A stretch of DNA of 64,000 nucleotides from Kribbella rubisoli (GTDB lineage Bacteria; Actinomycetota; Actinomycetes; Propionibacteriales; Kribbellaceae): positions 372,001-436,000 of the forward strand of contig NZ_SHKR01000013.1 in the NCBI RefSeq assembly GCF_004217145.1, given 5' to 3'. The position numbers and the translations under genes are program-made. The notes below the pieces were generated by a model. That model had not been told where the DNA came from, made no database searches, and worked only from the letters and a program-made list of their open reading frames with translations. Positions within the stretch are counted from its first letter, which is position 1, and each line of letters begins with the position of its first letter. Shown piece after piece: positions 50,278-59,671 of the stretch.

Positions 50278-51281
50278 CCATGGCGAACCTCCGTGCGGGC
50301 CTGATCGGCCTGGGCATGATGGGGCGGCACCACGCTCGGGTGCTGGCCTCCCTCGAGGGCGTCGACCTGGTCGCGGTCGCCGACCCGGGCGGTGACAAGT
50401 TCAACGTGGCCGGCGGCCGTCCGGTGCACGAGAACATCGAGCAGCTGATCGCCGAGAAGCTCGACTACTGCATGGTCGCGGTGCCGACGCAGTACCACGC
50501 CGAGATCGCGAAGGCGCTGGCCGAGGCCGGCGTGCACGCGATGATCGAGAAGCCGCTGGCCGGCTCCTCGTCCGAGGCGACCGAGATCGCGAAGGCGTTC
50601 GAGGCGGCCGGGCTGGTCGGCGCGGTCGGCCACATCGAGCGGTACAACCCGGCGCTGCAGGCGCTGCGGGTGCGTCTCGAGGCCGGCGAGCTGGGTGACA
50701 TCTACCAGATCACCACGCGTCGCCAGGGCCCGTTCCCGGCGCGCATCGCCGACGTCGGCGTGGTGCTCGACCTGGCCACCCACGACATCGACCTGACCGC
50801 GTGGGTGACGCAGTCGCCGTTCGTCACGGTGTCCGCGCAGAGCGCCCACAAGTCGGGCCGGCAGTACGAGGACCTGATCGCGGTGACCGGCAAGCTGGCC
50901 GACGGCACCGTCACCAGCCACCTGGTCAACTGGCTGTCCCCGATGAAGGAGCGTCTCACCGTCGTCACGGGTGAGAAGGGCGCCTTCATCGCCGACACCC
51001 TGACGGCCGACCTGTCGTTCCACGCGAACGGCACCGTGCAGACCGCGTGGGACGACGTCGCGCACTTCCGCGGTGTCAGCGAGGGCGACATGATCCGGTA
51101 CGCGATCAGCAAGCCGGAGCCGCTGAAGACCGAGCACGAGGCGTTCCGCGACGCCGTCCTGGGCAAGGAAGCCGACATCGTCACGCTGCAGCAGGGTCTG
51201 ACCACCGTCGCGGTGGCCGAGGCCGTGATCCAGTCTGCGGCCGAGGATCGAACCATCAAGGTCGCCGGGGAGTCTGCCTAG
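50274..51281 (+). CDS. Gfo/Idh/MocA oxidoreductase, WbpB/WlbA-like
   Basis: A 335-residue NAD-dependent enzyme. Rossmann start LRAGLIGLGMMGRHHARVLA, VAVADPGGDKFNVAGGRPVH, the conserved EKPLAGSSSEATEIAKAFEA (EKP motif) and the substrate region LATHDIDLTAWVTQSPFV. In this context it should oxidise UDP-GlcNAcA at C3 to the 3-keto sugar, the WbpB/WlbA reaction, the substrate for the aminotransferase encoded just upstream. GTG 50274 overlaps that gene by 4 bp; ATG 50280 is an alternative start. Confidence 0.9.
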   Translation: MTMANLRAGLIGLGMMGRHHARVLASLEGVDLVAVADPGGDKFNVAGGRPVHENIEQLIAEKLDYCMVAVPTQYHAEIAKALAEAGVHAMIEKPLAGSSSEATEIAKAFEAAGLVGAVGHIERYNPALQALRVRLEAGELGDIYQITTRRQGPFPARIADVGVVLDLATHDIDLTAWVTQSPFVTVSAQSAHKSGRQYEDLIAVTGKLADGTVTSHLVNWLSPMKERLTVVTGEKGAFIADTLTADLSFHANGTVQTAWDDVAHFRGVSEGDMIRYAISKPEPLKTEHEAFRDAVLGKEADIVTLQQGLTTVAVAEAVIQSAAEDRTIKVAGESA

Positions 51282-51283
51282 TC

Positions 51284-52336
51284 ATGAAGGTTCTGAGTGT
51301 TGTCGGGGCTCGCCCACAGTTCGTGAAGCTGGCGCCGGTTGCGGAGGCATTCGCCGCGACCGAGCACCAGCACGTGATCGTGCACACCGGGCAGCACTAC
51401 GACAAGAACATGTCCGACGTGTTCTTCGCCGACCTGCGCATCCCGGACCCGGACGTCCACCTGGGCGTCGGGTCCGGCAGCCACGGCGTCCAGACCGGCG
51501 CGATGCTGGCCGCGATGGACGCCGTACTGGACGAGCACAAGCCCGACTGGGTGCTGGTGTACGGCGACACGAACTCGACGCTCGCCGGCGCCCTGTCCGC
51601 GGTGAAGATGCACCTGCCGGTCGCGCACCTCGAGGCCGGCCTGCGTTCGTTCAACCGGCTGATGCCGGAGGAGCACAACCGGGTGCTGACCGACCACGCG
51701 GCCGACCTGCTGCTCGCGCCGACCCAGGTGGCGATGGACCACCTGGCGAACGAGGGCCTGCAGGGCAAGTCCCGGCTGGTCGGCGACGTCATGACCGACG
51801 TCTGCTTCCGGGTCCGCGACGCGGTCGGGGACAAGCCGCTGGACCTCCCGTTCAAGCAGGGCGAGTACGTCGTCTCGACCATCCACCGGGCCGAGAACAC
51901 CGACGACCCGGAGCGACTGGCCGGGATCGTCGACGGTCTGGCGGCGGCCGGTTCGCCGGTGCTGCTGCTGGCCCACCCGCGGCTGGTCGCGAAGTGTGCG
52001 GAGCACGGCATCAAGCTGGAGCGTCCGGACGGTTCGCTGCACGTCCGCGAGCCGCTGGCCTACCCGGAGATGGTCGCGGCCGTCCTCGGTTCGGCCGGTG
52101 TGGTGACGGACTCCGGCGGTCTCCAGAAGGAGGCCTTCCTGCTCGGCCGGGTGTGCACCACGCTGCGCACCGAGACCGAGTGGGTCGAGACGCTGGACGA
52201 CGGGTGGAACGTGTTGACATCCGACGTGAGTAAGCTGCCCGAGTTGGCCGCACGGCCGGCTCCCACGGGGGAACGCCCGATGCCCTACGGCGACGGCCAC
52301 GCTGCTGAGCGTGTCGTAGCCACTCTCGCGGAGTAA
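51284..52336 (+). CDS. Non-hydrolysing UDP-GlcNAc-type 2-epimerase, WbpI/WecB family
   Basis: A 350-residue GT-B-fold epimerase. VLSVVGARPQFVKLAPVAEA, HTGQHYDKNMSDVFFADLRI, YGDTNSTLAGALSAVKM, HLEAGLRSFNRLMPEEHNRV and TDSGGLQKEAFLLGRV are the family's signature blocks. With the diamino-uronic genes around it the best role is WbpI/WlbD, converting UDP-GlcNAc3NAcA to UDP-ManNAc3NAcA. A plain WecB role on UDP-GlcNAc is the alternative; which one applies cannot be decided from motifs by eye. It starts 2 bp after the oxidoreductase. Confidence 0.92.
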   Translation: MKVLSVVGARPQFVKLAPVAEAFAATEHQHVIVHTGQHYDKNMSDVFFADLRIPDPDVHLGVGSGSHGVQTGAMLAAMDAVLDEHKPDWVLVYGDTNSTLAGALSAVKMHLPVAHLEAGLRSFNRLMPEEHNRVLTDHAADLLLAPTQVAMDHLANEGLQGKSRLVGDVMTDVCFRVRDAVGDKPLDLPFKQGEYVVSTIHRAENTDDPERLAGIVDGLAAAGSPVLLLAHPRLVAKCAEHGIKLERPDGSLHVREPLAYPEMVAAVLGSAGVVTDSGGLQKEAFLLGRVCTTLRTETEWVETLDDGWNVLTSDVSKLPELAARPAPTGERPMPYGDGHAAERVVATLAE

Positions 52337-52340
52337 CTAC

Positions 52341-53549
52341 ATGACGAAGGCCGCCGAAGAGAACCAAACGCCGTCGACCCAGGAGCTGCCTGGGTCGACA
52401 GATGTGGGGACCCCGCCGCCCGGCGCGCCTGTCAGTGCCTTCCCCGGGGAGTCCGGCACACCGCCGGCCTCCCGCGCGGGACGGCTGCCACGAGTCGAGT
52501 CGCTCACCGGCCTGCGCTGGTGGGCGGCCTTCTTCGTGTTCTGCCACCACATGACCAACCTGGCGCCGCTGCCGATCTTCGACTTCCTGAAGTTCGGCAC
52601 CTCCGGCGTCACGTTCTTCTTCGTCCTGTCCGGTTTCGTCCTCACCTGGTCTGCCCAGAAGGGCACGAAGATCCGGACGTTCTACCGGCGCCGGTTCGCC
52701 CGGATCTTCCCGCTGTACTTCCTCACGCTGGTCGCGGCGTTCTTCGTCTTCTACCGGGCCGATCCGCCGGCCGGGATGTCGTGGATCAAGCCGATCTCGG
52801 TGGGCGTGCTGGTGCTGTCGCTGTTCCTCCTGCACGGCTGGTCGAACAACCCGACCATCCTGTACGGCGGAAACCCGGCGGGCTGGACGCTGTCGGTGGA
52901 GGCGTTCTTCTACGCGTACTTCCCGTTCGTCTGGCGGGCCACGCAGCGGCTGAAGACGGCCGGCGGCCTGATCCTGTGTGTCACGGTGATCGTGGCGGGC
53001 GGTGCGTACCGATTGGCGCTGTTCCACTACAAGGACGTCGTACCGATCCTGCCGCAACCGATCCTGCATTCGGTCGCATTCCTGTTCGGTATCGGCCTGG
53101 CGATCTCGCTGCGGTCCGGCTGGAAGCCGCGGATCCCGGTGTGGTTCGCGTTCCTGGTCACCGGCGGCGGTCTGTACATCCTCTGGTACTCCGGCAAGCA
53201 CGCGGCGACCTTCCCGGGCGCGATCACGATGGGCCTGTGCCAGAAGGAGGTCCTGACCTTCCTGTACGGCTTCCTGATCCTCGCGGTCGCGTCCCGCGAC
53301 ACCCGCGGCGGCCGGTCGCTGCTGCGCAGTAAGCCGATGGTCGCGCTCGGCCAATGGTCCTATGCCTTCTACCTGGTGCACGCCACGATCCTGTACGCGA
53401 TCAAGGAGCACCACGGTGTCGCCGGCCCGATCGGCTGGTCCAACCTGACGTGGTACGCCGGTGTCCTCGTCCTCTCGATCATTGCCTCGTGGCTGCTCTA
53501 CAAGTTCGTCGAGCACCCGCTGGAACGGAAGCTCCGGGGCCCCCGATGA
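52341..53549 (+). CDS. Membrane O-acyltransferase (acyltransferase 3 / OafA family)
   Basis: A 402-residue integral membrane protein. After a Pro-rich cytoplasmic start comes the family motif RVESLTGLRWWAAFFVFCHH, then FGTSGVTFFFVLSGFVLTWS, RRRFARIFPLYFLTLVAAFF and about ten membrane segments, ending with FVEHPLERKLRGPR. These enzymes O-acetylate or otherwise acylate polysaccharide sugars using cytoplasmic acyl-CoA. The gene begins 4 bp after the epimerase, so it is part of the glycan operon and probably decorates the exported polymer. Confidence 0.9.
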   Translation: MTKAAEENQTPSTQELPGSTDVGTPPPGAPVSAFPGESGTPPASRAGRLPRVESLTGLRWWAAFFVFCHHMTNLAPLPIFDFLKFGTSGVTFFFVLSGFVLTWSAQKGTKIRTFYRRRFARIFPLYFLTLVAAFFVFYRADPPAGMSWIKPISVGVLVLSLFLLHGWSNNPTILYGGNPAGWTLSVEAFFYAYFPFVWRATQRLKTAGGLILCVTVIVAGGAYRLALFHYKDVVPILPQPILHSVAFLFGIGLAISLRSGWKPRIPVWFAFLVTGGGLYILWYSGKHAATFPGAITMGLCQKEVLTFLYGFLILAVASRDTRGGRSLLRSKPMVALGQWSYAFYLVHATILYAIKEHHGVAGPIGWSNLTWYAGVLVLSIIASWLLYKFVEHPLERKLRGPR

Positions 53550-53574
53550 AGAATCACTACCTAGTGGAGAACCT

Positions 53575-54876
53575 GTGCGTGTCAGTGTTGTTGCCTTAGG
53601 CAAGATCGGACTGCCGTTGGCGGTCCAGTTCGCGGCCAAGGGTCATCAGGTCGTCGGCGTCGACATCAACGAGAAGTTCGTCGAGATGGTGAACGCCGGC
53701 AAGGAGCCGTTCCCGGGTGAGGCCCACCTGCAGGAGCTGCTCGCCGAGACCGTGGCCGACGGCCGTCTGCGGGCGACCACGGACTACGCGGACGCCATCC
53801 CGAACAGCGACGCCGTCGTCGTGGTCGTGCCGCTGTTCGTCGACGAGAAGACCGGCGAGCCCGAGTTCGGCTGGATGGAGAACGCGACCCGTTCGCTGTC
53901 CGAGCACCTGAGCCCCGGCACCCTGGTCAGCTACGAGACCACGCTCCCGGTCGGCACCACCCGGAACCGGTGGAAGCCGATGATCGAGGAGATCTCCGGT
54001 CTGACCGAGGGCACCGACTTCCACCTGGTGTTCTCGCCGGAGCGGGTCCTCACCGGCCGCGTCTTCGCGGACCTGCGCAAGTACCCGAAGCTGGTCGGCG
54101 GTCTGTCCGAGGAGGGCGCGAAGCGCGCCATCGCCTTCTACGAGGCGGTGCTGGACTTCGACGAGCGTCCCGACCTGCCGCGTGCGAACGGCGTCTGGGA
54201 CCTCGGCTCGGCCGAGGCGTCGGAGCTGGCGAAGTTGGCCGAGACGACCTACCGCGACGTGAACATCGGCCTGGCGAACCAGTTCGCCCGGTTCGCCGGC
54301 CAGAACGGCATCGACGTACATGCCGTCATCGAGGCGTCGAACTCGCAGCCGTACAGCCACATCCACCGGCCCGGTATCGCGGTCGGCGGCCACTGCATCC
54401 CGGTCTACCCGCGGCTGTACCTGTGGACCGACCCGGAGGCAACCGTTGTCCGGGCCGCCCGCGAGGCGAACGCCGGCATGCCGGACTACACCATCGGCCT
54501 GCTCGAGGGCGCCTTCGGCGAGCTGAAGGGCGCGAAGGTCGTCGTGCTCGGTGCGGCGTACCGTGGTGGTGTGAAGGAGACGGCGTTCTCCGGAGTCTTC
54601 CCGGCCGTCGAGGCGCTCAAGGCGCGCGGCGCCGAGGTGTCCGTGCACGACCCGCTGTACACCGACGAGGAGCTCCAGGGTCTCGGCTTCACGCCGTACA
54701 CGCTGGGTACGCCGGTGGACGCGGCCGTGCTGCAGGCGGACCACGCGGACTACGCGCAGCTGAGCCCGGCGGACCTGCCCGGTGTGCAGGTGCTCGTCGA
54801 CGGCCGTGACCGCACCGACCCAGCGCGCTGGGCGGGTGTCCGTCGGATTGTGATCGGAAGGTCGGTCAGCCAGTGA
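53575..54876 (+). CDS. Nucleotide-sugar 6-dehydrogenase, WbpA/WecC-like
   Basis: A 433-residue UDP-glucose/GDP-mannose dehydrogenase family enzyme. NAD site VSVVALGKIGLPLAVQFAAK, VVVVPLFVDEKTGEPE, FSPERVLTGRVFADL, catalytic Lys220/Asn230 region (ELAKLAETTYRDVNIGLANQ) and catalytic Cys274 in GGHCIPVYP. In this operon it should oxidise UDP-GlcNAc to UDP-GlcNAcA, the first step (WbpA) of the diamino-uronic route; a WecC role on UDP-ManNAc is possible. GTG 53575 is chosen because GGAGA lies just before it and the frame above overlaps the acyltransferase gene. Confidence 0.92.
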   Translation: MRVSVVALGKIGLPLAVQFAAKGHQVVGVDINEKFVEMVNAGKEPFPGEAHLQELLAETVADGRLRATTDYADAIPNSDAVVVVVPLFVDEKTGEPEFGWMENATRSLSEHLSPGTLVSYETTLPVGTTRNRWKPMIEEISGLTEGTDFHLVFSPERVLTGRVFADLRKYPKLVGGLSEEGAKRAIAFYEAVLDFDERPDLPRANGVWDLGSAEASELAKLAETTYRDVNIGLANQFARFAGQNGIDVHAVIEASNSQPYSHIHRPGIAVGGHCIPVYPRLYLWTDPEATVVRAAREANAGMPDYTIGLLEGAFGELKGAKVVVLGAAYRGGVKETAFSGVFPAVEALKARGAEVSVHDPLYTDEELQGLGFTPYTLGTPVDAAVLQADHADYAQLSPADLPGVQVLVDGRDRTDPARWAGVRRIVIGRSVSQ

Positions 54877-57497
54877 CAACTGCCGACCTGCGGGTCGTGA
54901 TGATGGTCGCGAACGACGTCACCAACGACAGTAGGGTCCGCAAAGAGGCCGCAGCACTGGCCGAGACCGGAGCAGAGGTAACTGTGCTCGGGGTCTCGGC
55001 CAGCGGCCTGCCGTCGAGGGAGATGCTCGACGGCGCGCTGATCGTCCGGGTGGCGGTGCCGTTCGCACTGCGTGAGGAACGGAAACGAAGCCGTACGGCG
55101 CGACGCGACTGGCGGCCGCCGTTGGTGGGGTACAAGCACCGCCAGAGCTACGTGGCGCGCAGCGAACGGATCCAGGCCGAGCTGAAGGAGCTCAAGGCCG
55201 ACTCCGGGCATGCGATCGCGCGGGCGAAGGCGGGCCAGGGAAATCCGCTCAAGTTCAAGGCCGGCGTCGGCACCCGCCTGCTCCGCCGCGCGCGCTGGAA
55301 GGCCGCCGAACGGGCCAGCTGGGTGCGCAAGGGCGTGGGCAACAAGGCCGATGCGCCGTTCAAGTTCAGCTGGCGGGCGTACGACGGTGTGCTGCACCGG
55401 CTGCCCTGGCCGGCGCCGTGGCGCAAGCTGCACCCCGAGGCGCTGGACCTGGAGCTCGCGTTCGGCGACCTGATCGACCGCCTCGAGCCGGACGTGGTGC
55501 ACGCGCACGACATGCACGTGATCGGTGTCGCGACCCGCGCCGCCGGCCGCGCGGCGCTGCGTGGCCGCACGCTGAAGGTCGTCTACGACGCGCACGAGTA
55601 CGTCGCCGGCCTCTCGCAGTACGGCGCGCGCACCCGGCGTTCGATCGCGGCCTGGGCCAACCACGAGCGCGAGTACATCGGCGACGTCGACCGGGTGATC
55701 ACGGTCAGCCCGGCGATCGCCACCCGGCTGCAGGCCGAGCACAAGCTCAAGCTCAAGCCGACCGTCGTGATGAACACGCCGAACCCTGCTGACGTGTCGG
55801 TCGAGGTGTCCGACATCCGCAGCCAGATCGGCCTGGCTTCCGACGTACCGCTGCTGGTTTACAGCGGTGGCGTGACGCGCGCGCGTGGCGTCCACACCGC
55901 CGTCCAGGCGCTGGTCGATCTGCCGGACGTGCACCTGGCTGTTGTGTGCGTGCCTGGCGTCGCGACCGACGCCGTACGCGCGCTGCAGACGCAGGCTGTG
56001 CAGCTCGGGGTGCAGGACCGTCTGCACTGCCTGGATCCGGTCGGGCCGGACGAGGTGGTCGCGTTCCTGCGTACCGCGGACGTCGGGCTGATCCCGATCC
56101 TGCGGTATCCGAGCCACGAGATGGCGCTGCCGAACAAGCTGTTCGAGTACGCCTTCGCCGGTCTGCCGGTCGTGGTCAGCGACATGCCGAGCATGAAGGA
56201 GTTCGTCGAGCGCACCCGCATCGGCGAGGTCTTCACCGCCGAGGACACCAGCGGCCTCGCGGCCAAGGTGCGGACGGTGCTCGCGGACCTCGACAGCTAC
56301 CGGGAGCGGGTCGCGGACCCGGTGTACCAGCAGGAGGTGTCGTGGGCCGGCCAGGCTGCCAACCTGCGCGCGCTGTACGGCGAGCTCACCGGGCGTCAGC
56401 TGGACGTCGTCCGCCCGGGCGGGCCGGTGGAGAAGAAGCGGCCGCACCTGCTGATCGGTCCGGTCAACAGCGCCGGCCAGGCCTGGCTCTGGGCGACCGC
56501 GGTCGAGCGCGAGGTGCCGGACGTCAAGGTCGAGTCGCTGACCACGGGCAGCGGCGCGTTCGACTTCAAGGTGCACCGCACCGGGACCTACAAGCAGTAC
56601 CGGACCGACCTGCGCTGGCAGCTCGAGCTGACGGCGTACGCGTTGCGTGAGGTCACCCACGTGCTGTTCGAGGCGGGCCGGCCGATGTTCGGTCAGCTGC
56701 GCGGGCAGATGTGGACCACCGACGTGCCGATCCTCGAGCAGGCCGGGATCAAGCACGGCGTGCTGTTCCACGGCTCGGAGATTCGCGACCCGGCCCTGCA
56801 CCGGGCGCGCTACCGGTACTCCCCGTTCCGCAACCCCGAGGACGAGCTGACCCAGCGGCTGCAGTCCGGCAACGACAACATGCGCCGGCACCTGCAGGGG
56901 TACGACGGCCCGGTCTACGTCACCACGCCGGACCTGCTGGAGTTCGTCGAGAACGGCATCTGGATCCCGCTGGCGGTCGACGTCGAGGGGTTCGCGTCGA
57001 ACCGGCCGGTGCTCGAGCGCGAGGTCCCGGTGGTGCTGCACGCGCCGTCGGCCAGTGCGCTCAAGGGCTCGGCGTACGTCGACCCGGTGCTGACCGATCT
57101 GGACGCGCGCGGCCTGATCACGTACCAGCGGGTGCAGGGCGTGCCGCACGCGGAGCTGGCCGAGATGGTGAAGGACGCCGACATCGTCGTCGACCAGATG
57201 CTGCTCGGTTCGTACGGCGTCTTCGCCTGTGAGGCGATGGCCGCCGGCCGGGTCACCGTCGGCCACATCGCGGACCCGGTCCGGGACCTGCTGCCGAGTG
57301 ATCTGCCGATCGCCGAGGCGACGCCGGACGACCTGTCCGAGGTGATCGAGCGGCTGGTCAGCGAGCGCGACTCGGCCCGGAAGATCGCCGACGCGGGGCC
57401 CGGCTACGTCCGGGATCTGCACGACGGACACCGGTCGGTCGAGGTACTGCTGCCGTTCCTGAACAACGAGCTCACCCCACGTGAGGCCGGCGAGTAG
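54873..57497 (+). CDS. Two-domain glycosyltransferase fusion, 874 residues
   Basis: Residues 1 to about 510 are a GT4-like enzyme (VVMMVANDVTNDSRVRKEAA, DVVHAHDMHVIGVATRAAGR, LPNKLFEYAFAGLPVVVSDM) with a basic insertion near residues 65-175. Residues about 520-874 are a second domain (HLLIGPVNSAGQAWLWATAV, LFHGSEIRDPALHRARYRYS, ADIVVDQMLLGSYGVFACEA, YVRDLHDGHRSVEVL) that is paralogous to the separate protein encoded at 47388-48581. The N-half is related to the next gene product. A bifunctional polymerase-like enzyme adding two sugars in turn is plausible but unproven. GTG start overlaps the dehydrogenase stop by 4 bp. Confidence 0.9.
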   Translation: MTTADLRVVMMVANDVTNDSRVRKEAAALAETGAEVTVLGVSASGLPSREMLDGALIVRVAVPFALREERKRSRTARRDWRPPLVGYKHRQSYVARSERIQAELKELKADSGHAIARAKAGQGNPLKFKAGVGTRLLRRARWKAAERASWVRKGVGNKADAPFKFSWRAYDGVLHRLPWPAPWRKLHPEALDLELAFGDLIDRLEPDVVHAHDMHVIGVATRAAGRAALRGRTLKVVYDAHEYVAGLSQYGARTRRSIAAWANHEREYIGDVDRVITVSPAIATRLQAEHKLKLKPTVVMNTPNPADVSVEVSDIRSQIGLASDVPLLVYSGGVTRARGVHTAVQALVDLPDVHLAVVCVPGVATDAVRALQTQAVQLGVQDRLHCLDPVGPDEVVAFLRTADVGLIPILRYPSHEMALPNKLFEYAFAGLPVVVSDMPSMKEFVERTRIGEVFTAEDTSGLAAKVRTVLADLDSYRERVADPVYQQEVSWAGQAANLRALYGELTGRQLDVVRPGGPVEKKRPHLLIGPVNSAGQAWLWATAVEREVPDVKVESLTTGSGAFDFKVHRTGTYKQYRTDLRWQLELTAYALREVTHVLFEAGRPMFGQLRGQMWTTDVPILEQAGIKHGVLFHGSEIRDPALHRARYRYSPFRNPEDELTQRLQSGNDNMRRHLQGYDGPVYVTTPDLLEFVENGIWIPLAVDVEGFASNRPVLEREVPVVLHAPSASALKGSAYVDPVLTDLDARGLITYQRVQGVPHAELAEMVKDADIVVDQMLLGSYGVFACEAMAAGRVTVGHIADPVRDLLPSDLPIAEATPDDLSEVIERLVSERDSARKIADAGPGYVRDLHDGHRSVEVLLPFLNNELTPREAGE

Positions 57498-58649
57498 GTG
57501 CGGATTCTGATGATCGCGCAGTCCCCGATCGCCGGGGACTCGCGGATCCTGCGGGAGGCCACGGCGCTGGCCGCGGCCGGTCACACGCTGCATGTGATCG
57601 GCCGCGACGTCCCAGAGGGCTTTGAGATTGGCCCGGGGATCACAGTGGAGTCGGTCTCCCGCTCCTCCGGTCTCCGGAGCGGGAACGGCGGTCTGGCGGT
57701 CGGCCATGGGCGGAACGGGCCGAAGGTGCTGGTGCAGCGCTTCGGCCGGTGGCTGCTTCTGCCGGAACACCGGAATCGGACCGAGAAGCATTGGCGTACC
57801 GCTGCGGCCTCGGTTGTGGCTGCGGCGGGGCCTGTTGATGTCGTGCACGCGCATGACTTCAACACGTTGGAGCTTGCCGCGGAGTACGCCGAGAAGTGGT
57901 CGGCTTCGCTGGTTTACGACAGCCACGAGCTGTGGTTCGACCGGGCGCTCCCGGGGCGGCCGACGCCGTTGTGGCGGGCGCGCGGTCGGCGGTACGAGGT
58001 TTCGCTCGCGTCGCGCGCACGGGTCGTGTTCACGGTGTCCGACGGGATCGCTGAGCGGTTGCGTTCACGCGGGTTGTCCGACGTACGCGTCGTGCGGAAC
58101 ACGTTCCCGCGAGCTGACGACGTACCGCCGGCGCCGGATCAGCCGGAGGGGCTGCTGTATGCCGGACGCGTCGGGGCCGGCCGGGATCTGCCGACGGTCG
58201 TTGCTGCGGCGCGGCAACTGTTGCCGTTCCGGACCGTGTTGATGGGGTCGGTGGATCCCAACTATCGCTTGGATCTGGGCCCGGTCGAGACGGTGGCGGA
58301 ACGCTCGATCGACGAGGTCGACGACACGCTACGCACGTACGGCATCTCATTGGTCACGTTGACCAACACCTGCGAGAACCATCGGCTCGCGCTGCCGAAC
58401 AAGTTGTTCCACGCGGTCCGCGCCGGCGTACCGGTAGTCGCCGCCGACCTTCCCGAACTGCGCGCCGTCGTCACGCAGTACAAACTCGGCGGCCTGTACG
58501 AGCCGGGCAACGCGCAGTCGTTGACGGCTGCAGTCCGAGCGGTGATCGAGAACTACAGCACGTACACCGACGGAGTCCGCACAGCCGCCGCAGAGCTCAA
58601 CTGGGAACACGACGCAGCCACCCTGGTCACTGCTTACTCGGAGCTGTAA
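57498..58649 (+). CDS. Glycosyltransferase family 4-like
   Basis: A 383-residue GT-B enzyme, last gene of the glycan operon. MRILMIAQSPIAGDSRILRE is a GT4 start that closely resembles the N-half of the fusion protein (VVMMVANDVTNDSRVRKEAA), as does ALPNKLFHAVRAGVPVVAAD. Between are VDVVHAHDFNTLELAAEYAE and VVFTVSDGIAERLRSRGLS. GTG 57498 follows directly on the upstream stop. The codon use from here on has slightly more T at third positions than the first operon genes. Confidence 0.88.
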   Translation: MRILMIAQSPIAGDSRILREATALAAAGHTLHVIGRDVPEGFEIGPGITVESVSRSSGLRSGNGGLAVGHGRNGPKVLVQRFGRWLLLPEHRNRTEKHWRTAAASVVAAAGPVDVVHAHDFNTLELAAEYAEKWSASLVYDSHELWFDRALPGRPTPLWRARGRRYEVSLASRARVVFTVSDGIAERLRSRGLSDVRVVRNTFPRADDVPPAPDQPEGLLYAGRVGAGRDLPTVVAAARQLLPFRTVLMGSVDPNYRLDLGPVETVAERSIDEVDDTLRTYGISLVTLTNTCENHRLALPNKLFHAVRAGVPVVAADLPELRAVVTQYKLGGLYEPGNAQSLTAAVRAVIENYSTYTDGVRTAAAELNWEHDAATLVTAYSEL

Positions 58650-58695
58650 GAACTTTCTGTCTCCTCCGGGCATCAAGGTGGTTGAGGGGGACGCC

Positions 58696-59613
58696 ATGAA
58701 GCGACGGATTGCGGCTTTGGCCGGGGGTGCGGCGCTGGTGGCCGCCGCGGTAGTGCCGACGAACGCACAAGCAGCCGGGGACAGCGCAGCGGCGATGTGC
58801 CAGGTATGGCTGGGGTCGGTGACGACGACCGGTATGCAGCGGAGCCTCACTGTGACCGCAACCGTCCCGCCGACGATCGGGCAGGGCCAGTCCCTCGCGG
58901 TCTACCAGCCCGGGCAGGTCCGGCTCAGTGCCCGGCAGACATCCGAGCCAGGACCGGGAGGCGACGACCGCTACGGGTACGTCGTCATCGGTGACGGGCT
59001 CTACTACAGCAGCTACCGCACCGACATGGTCGGCGGCCTGGATCCGTCGAACCCGCCGGGCCTCGGCCGGATCGGCGGTGGCTGGACCAACTTCACCGCG
59101 ATCGAGCTCGCCGACTACGCGAGCTACCCGGACGGCAAGATCTACCACACCGTGCTCTACGGACTGCGCAACGACGGCGTCCTGTTCCGCTGGAACCAGG
59201 TGCGGGGTGGACTGCGGGCGAGCGGCTCATACCCGGGCTTCGCGTCGGTCAAATCGATGGCGCTGATCGCGAAGACACCGACGTACGACACCTTCCTGGC
59301 CAACACCCGGGGCGGTGCGCTGTACACCATCCGGATCCCGTTGACCTCGCCGATGAAGCCGATCGTGACACCGGTCCGAACGCGCACCTGGCAAGGGTTC
59401 GAGACGCTTTGGGCGATGGCGTGCGGCAAGAACGGCACGCTGCTGCTGGGCATCGACAAGGACACCAAGACCGCCAACCTGTACGCCGTCGGCCACGCGA
59501 ACGGCACTGCAACAGTGATCCAGTCGCGGGGCGCGGTCCCGGGCACCTTCGACGACCCGGTCTATTTCCGCTGGGTGCCGATCTCGCTCTTCGACGGCGC
59601 CAACGGCGACTGA
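58696..59613 (+). CDS. Secreted protein A of a tandem paralogous pair
   Basis: A 305-residue exported protein: a Sec signal peptide (KRRIAALAGGAALVAAAVV, cleavage after AQA near residue 24), then a beta-rich domain. Repeated blocks such as YGYVVIGDGLYYSSY, LYGLRNDGVLFRWN, TFLANTRGGALYTIRIP and LLGIDKDTKTANLYAV recur about every 45-60 residues, suggesting a small beta-propeller like tachylectin-2. ATG 58696 follows GAGGGGGA. Its partner downstream shares most blocks. It lies just after the glycan operon, so a wall- or glycan-binding role is a reasonable guess, not shown. Confidence 0.82.
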   Translation: MKRRIAALAGGAALVAAAVVPTNAQAAGDSAAAMCQVWLGSVTTTGMQRSLTVTATVPPTIGQGQSLAVYQPGQVRLSARQTSEPGPGGDDRYGYVVIGDGLYYSSYRTDMVGGLDPSNPPGLGRIGGGWTNFTAIELADYASYPDGKIYHTVLYGLRNDGVLFRWNQVRGGLRASGSYPGFASVKSMALIAKTPTYDTFLANTRGGALYTIRIPLTSPMKPIVTPVRTRTWQGFETLWAMACGKNGTLLLGIDKDTKTANLYAVGHANGTATVIQSRGAVPGTFDDPVYFRWVPISLFDGANGD

Positions 59614-59671
59614 GCTCTGCTCCGCAACCTTTCGTGCCCGACCTGTATCAGAGTGTGTGAAAGGGGTGGAC

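Noticed and set aside
54750..57926. 1058-codon minus-strand open frame opposite the glycosyltransferase fusion
   Set aside because: Arg/Asp/His/Val-rich, no motifs, and exactly antisense to a well-supported gene; long antisense frames are expected at this GC content.
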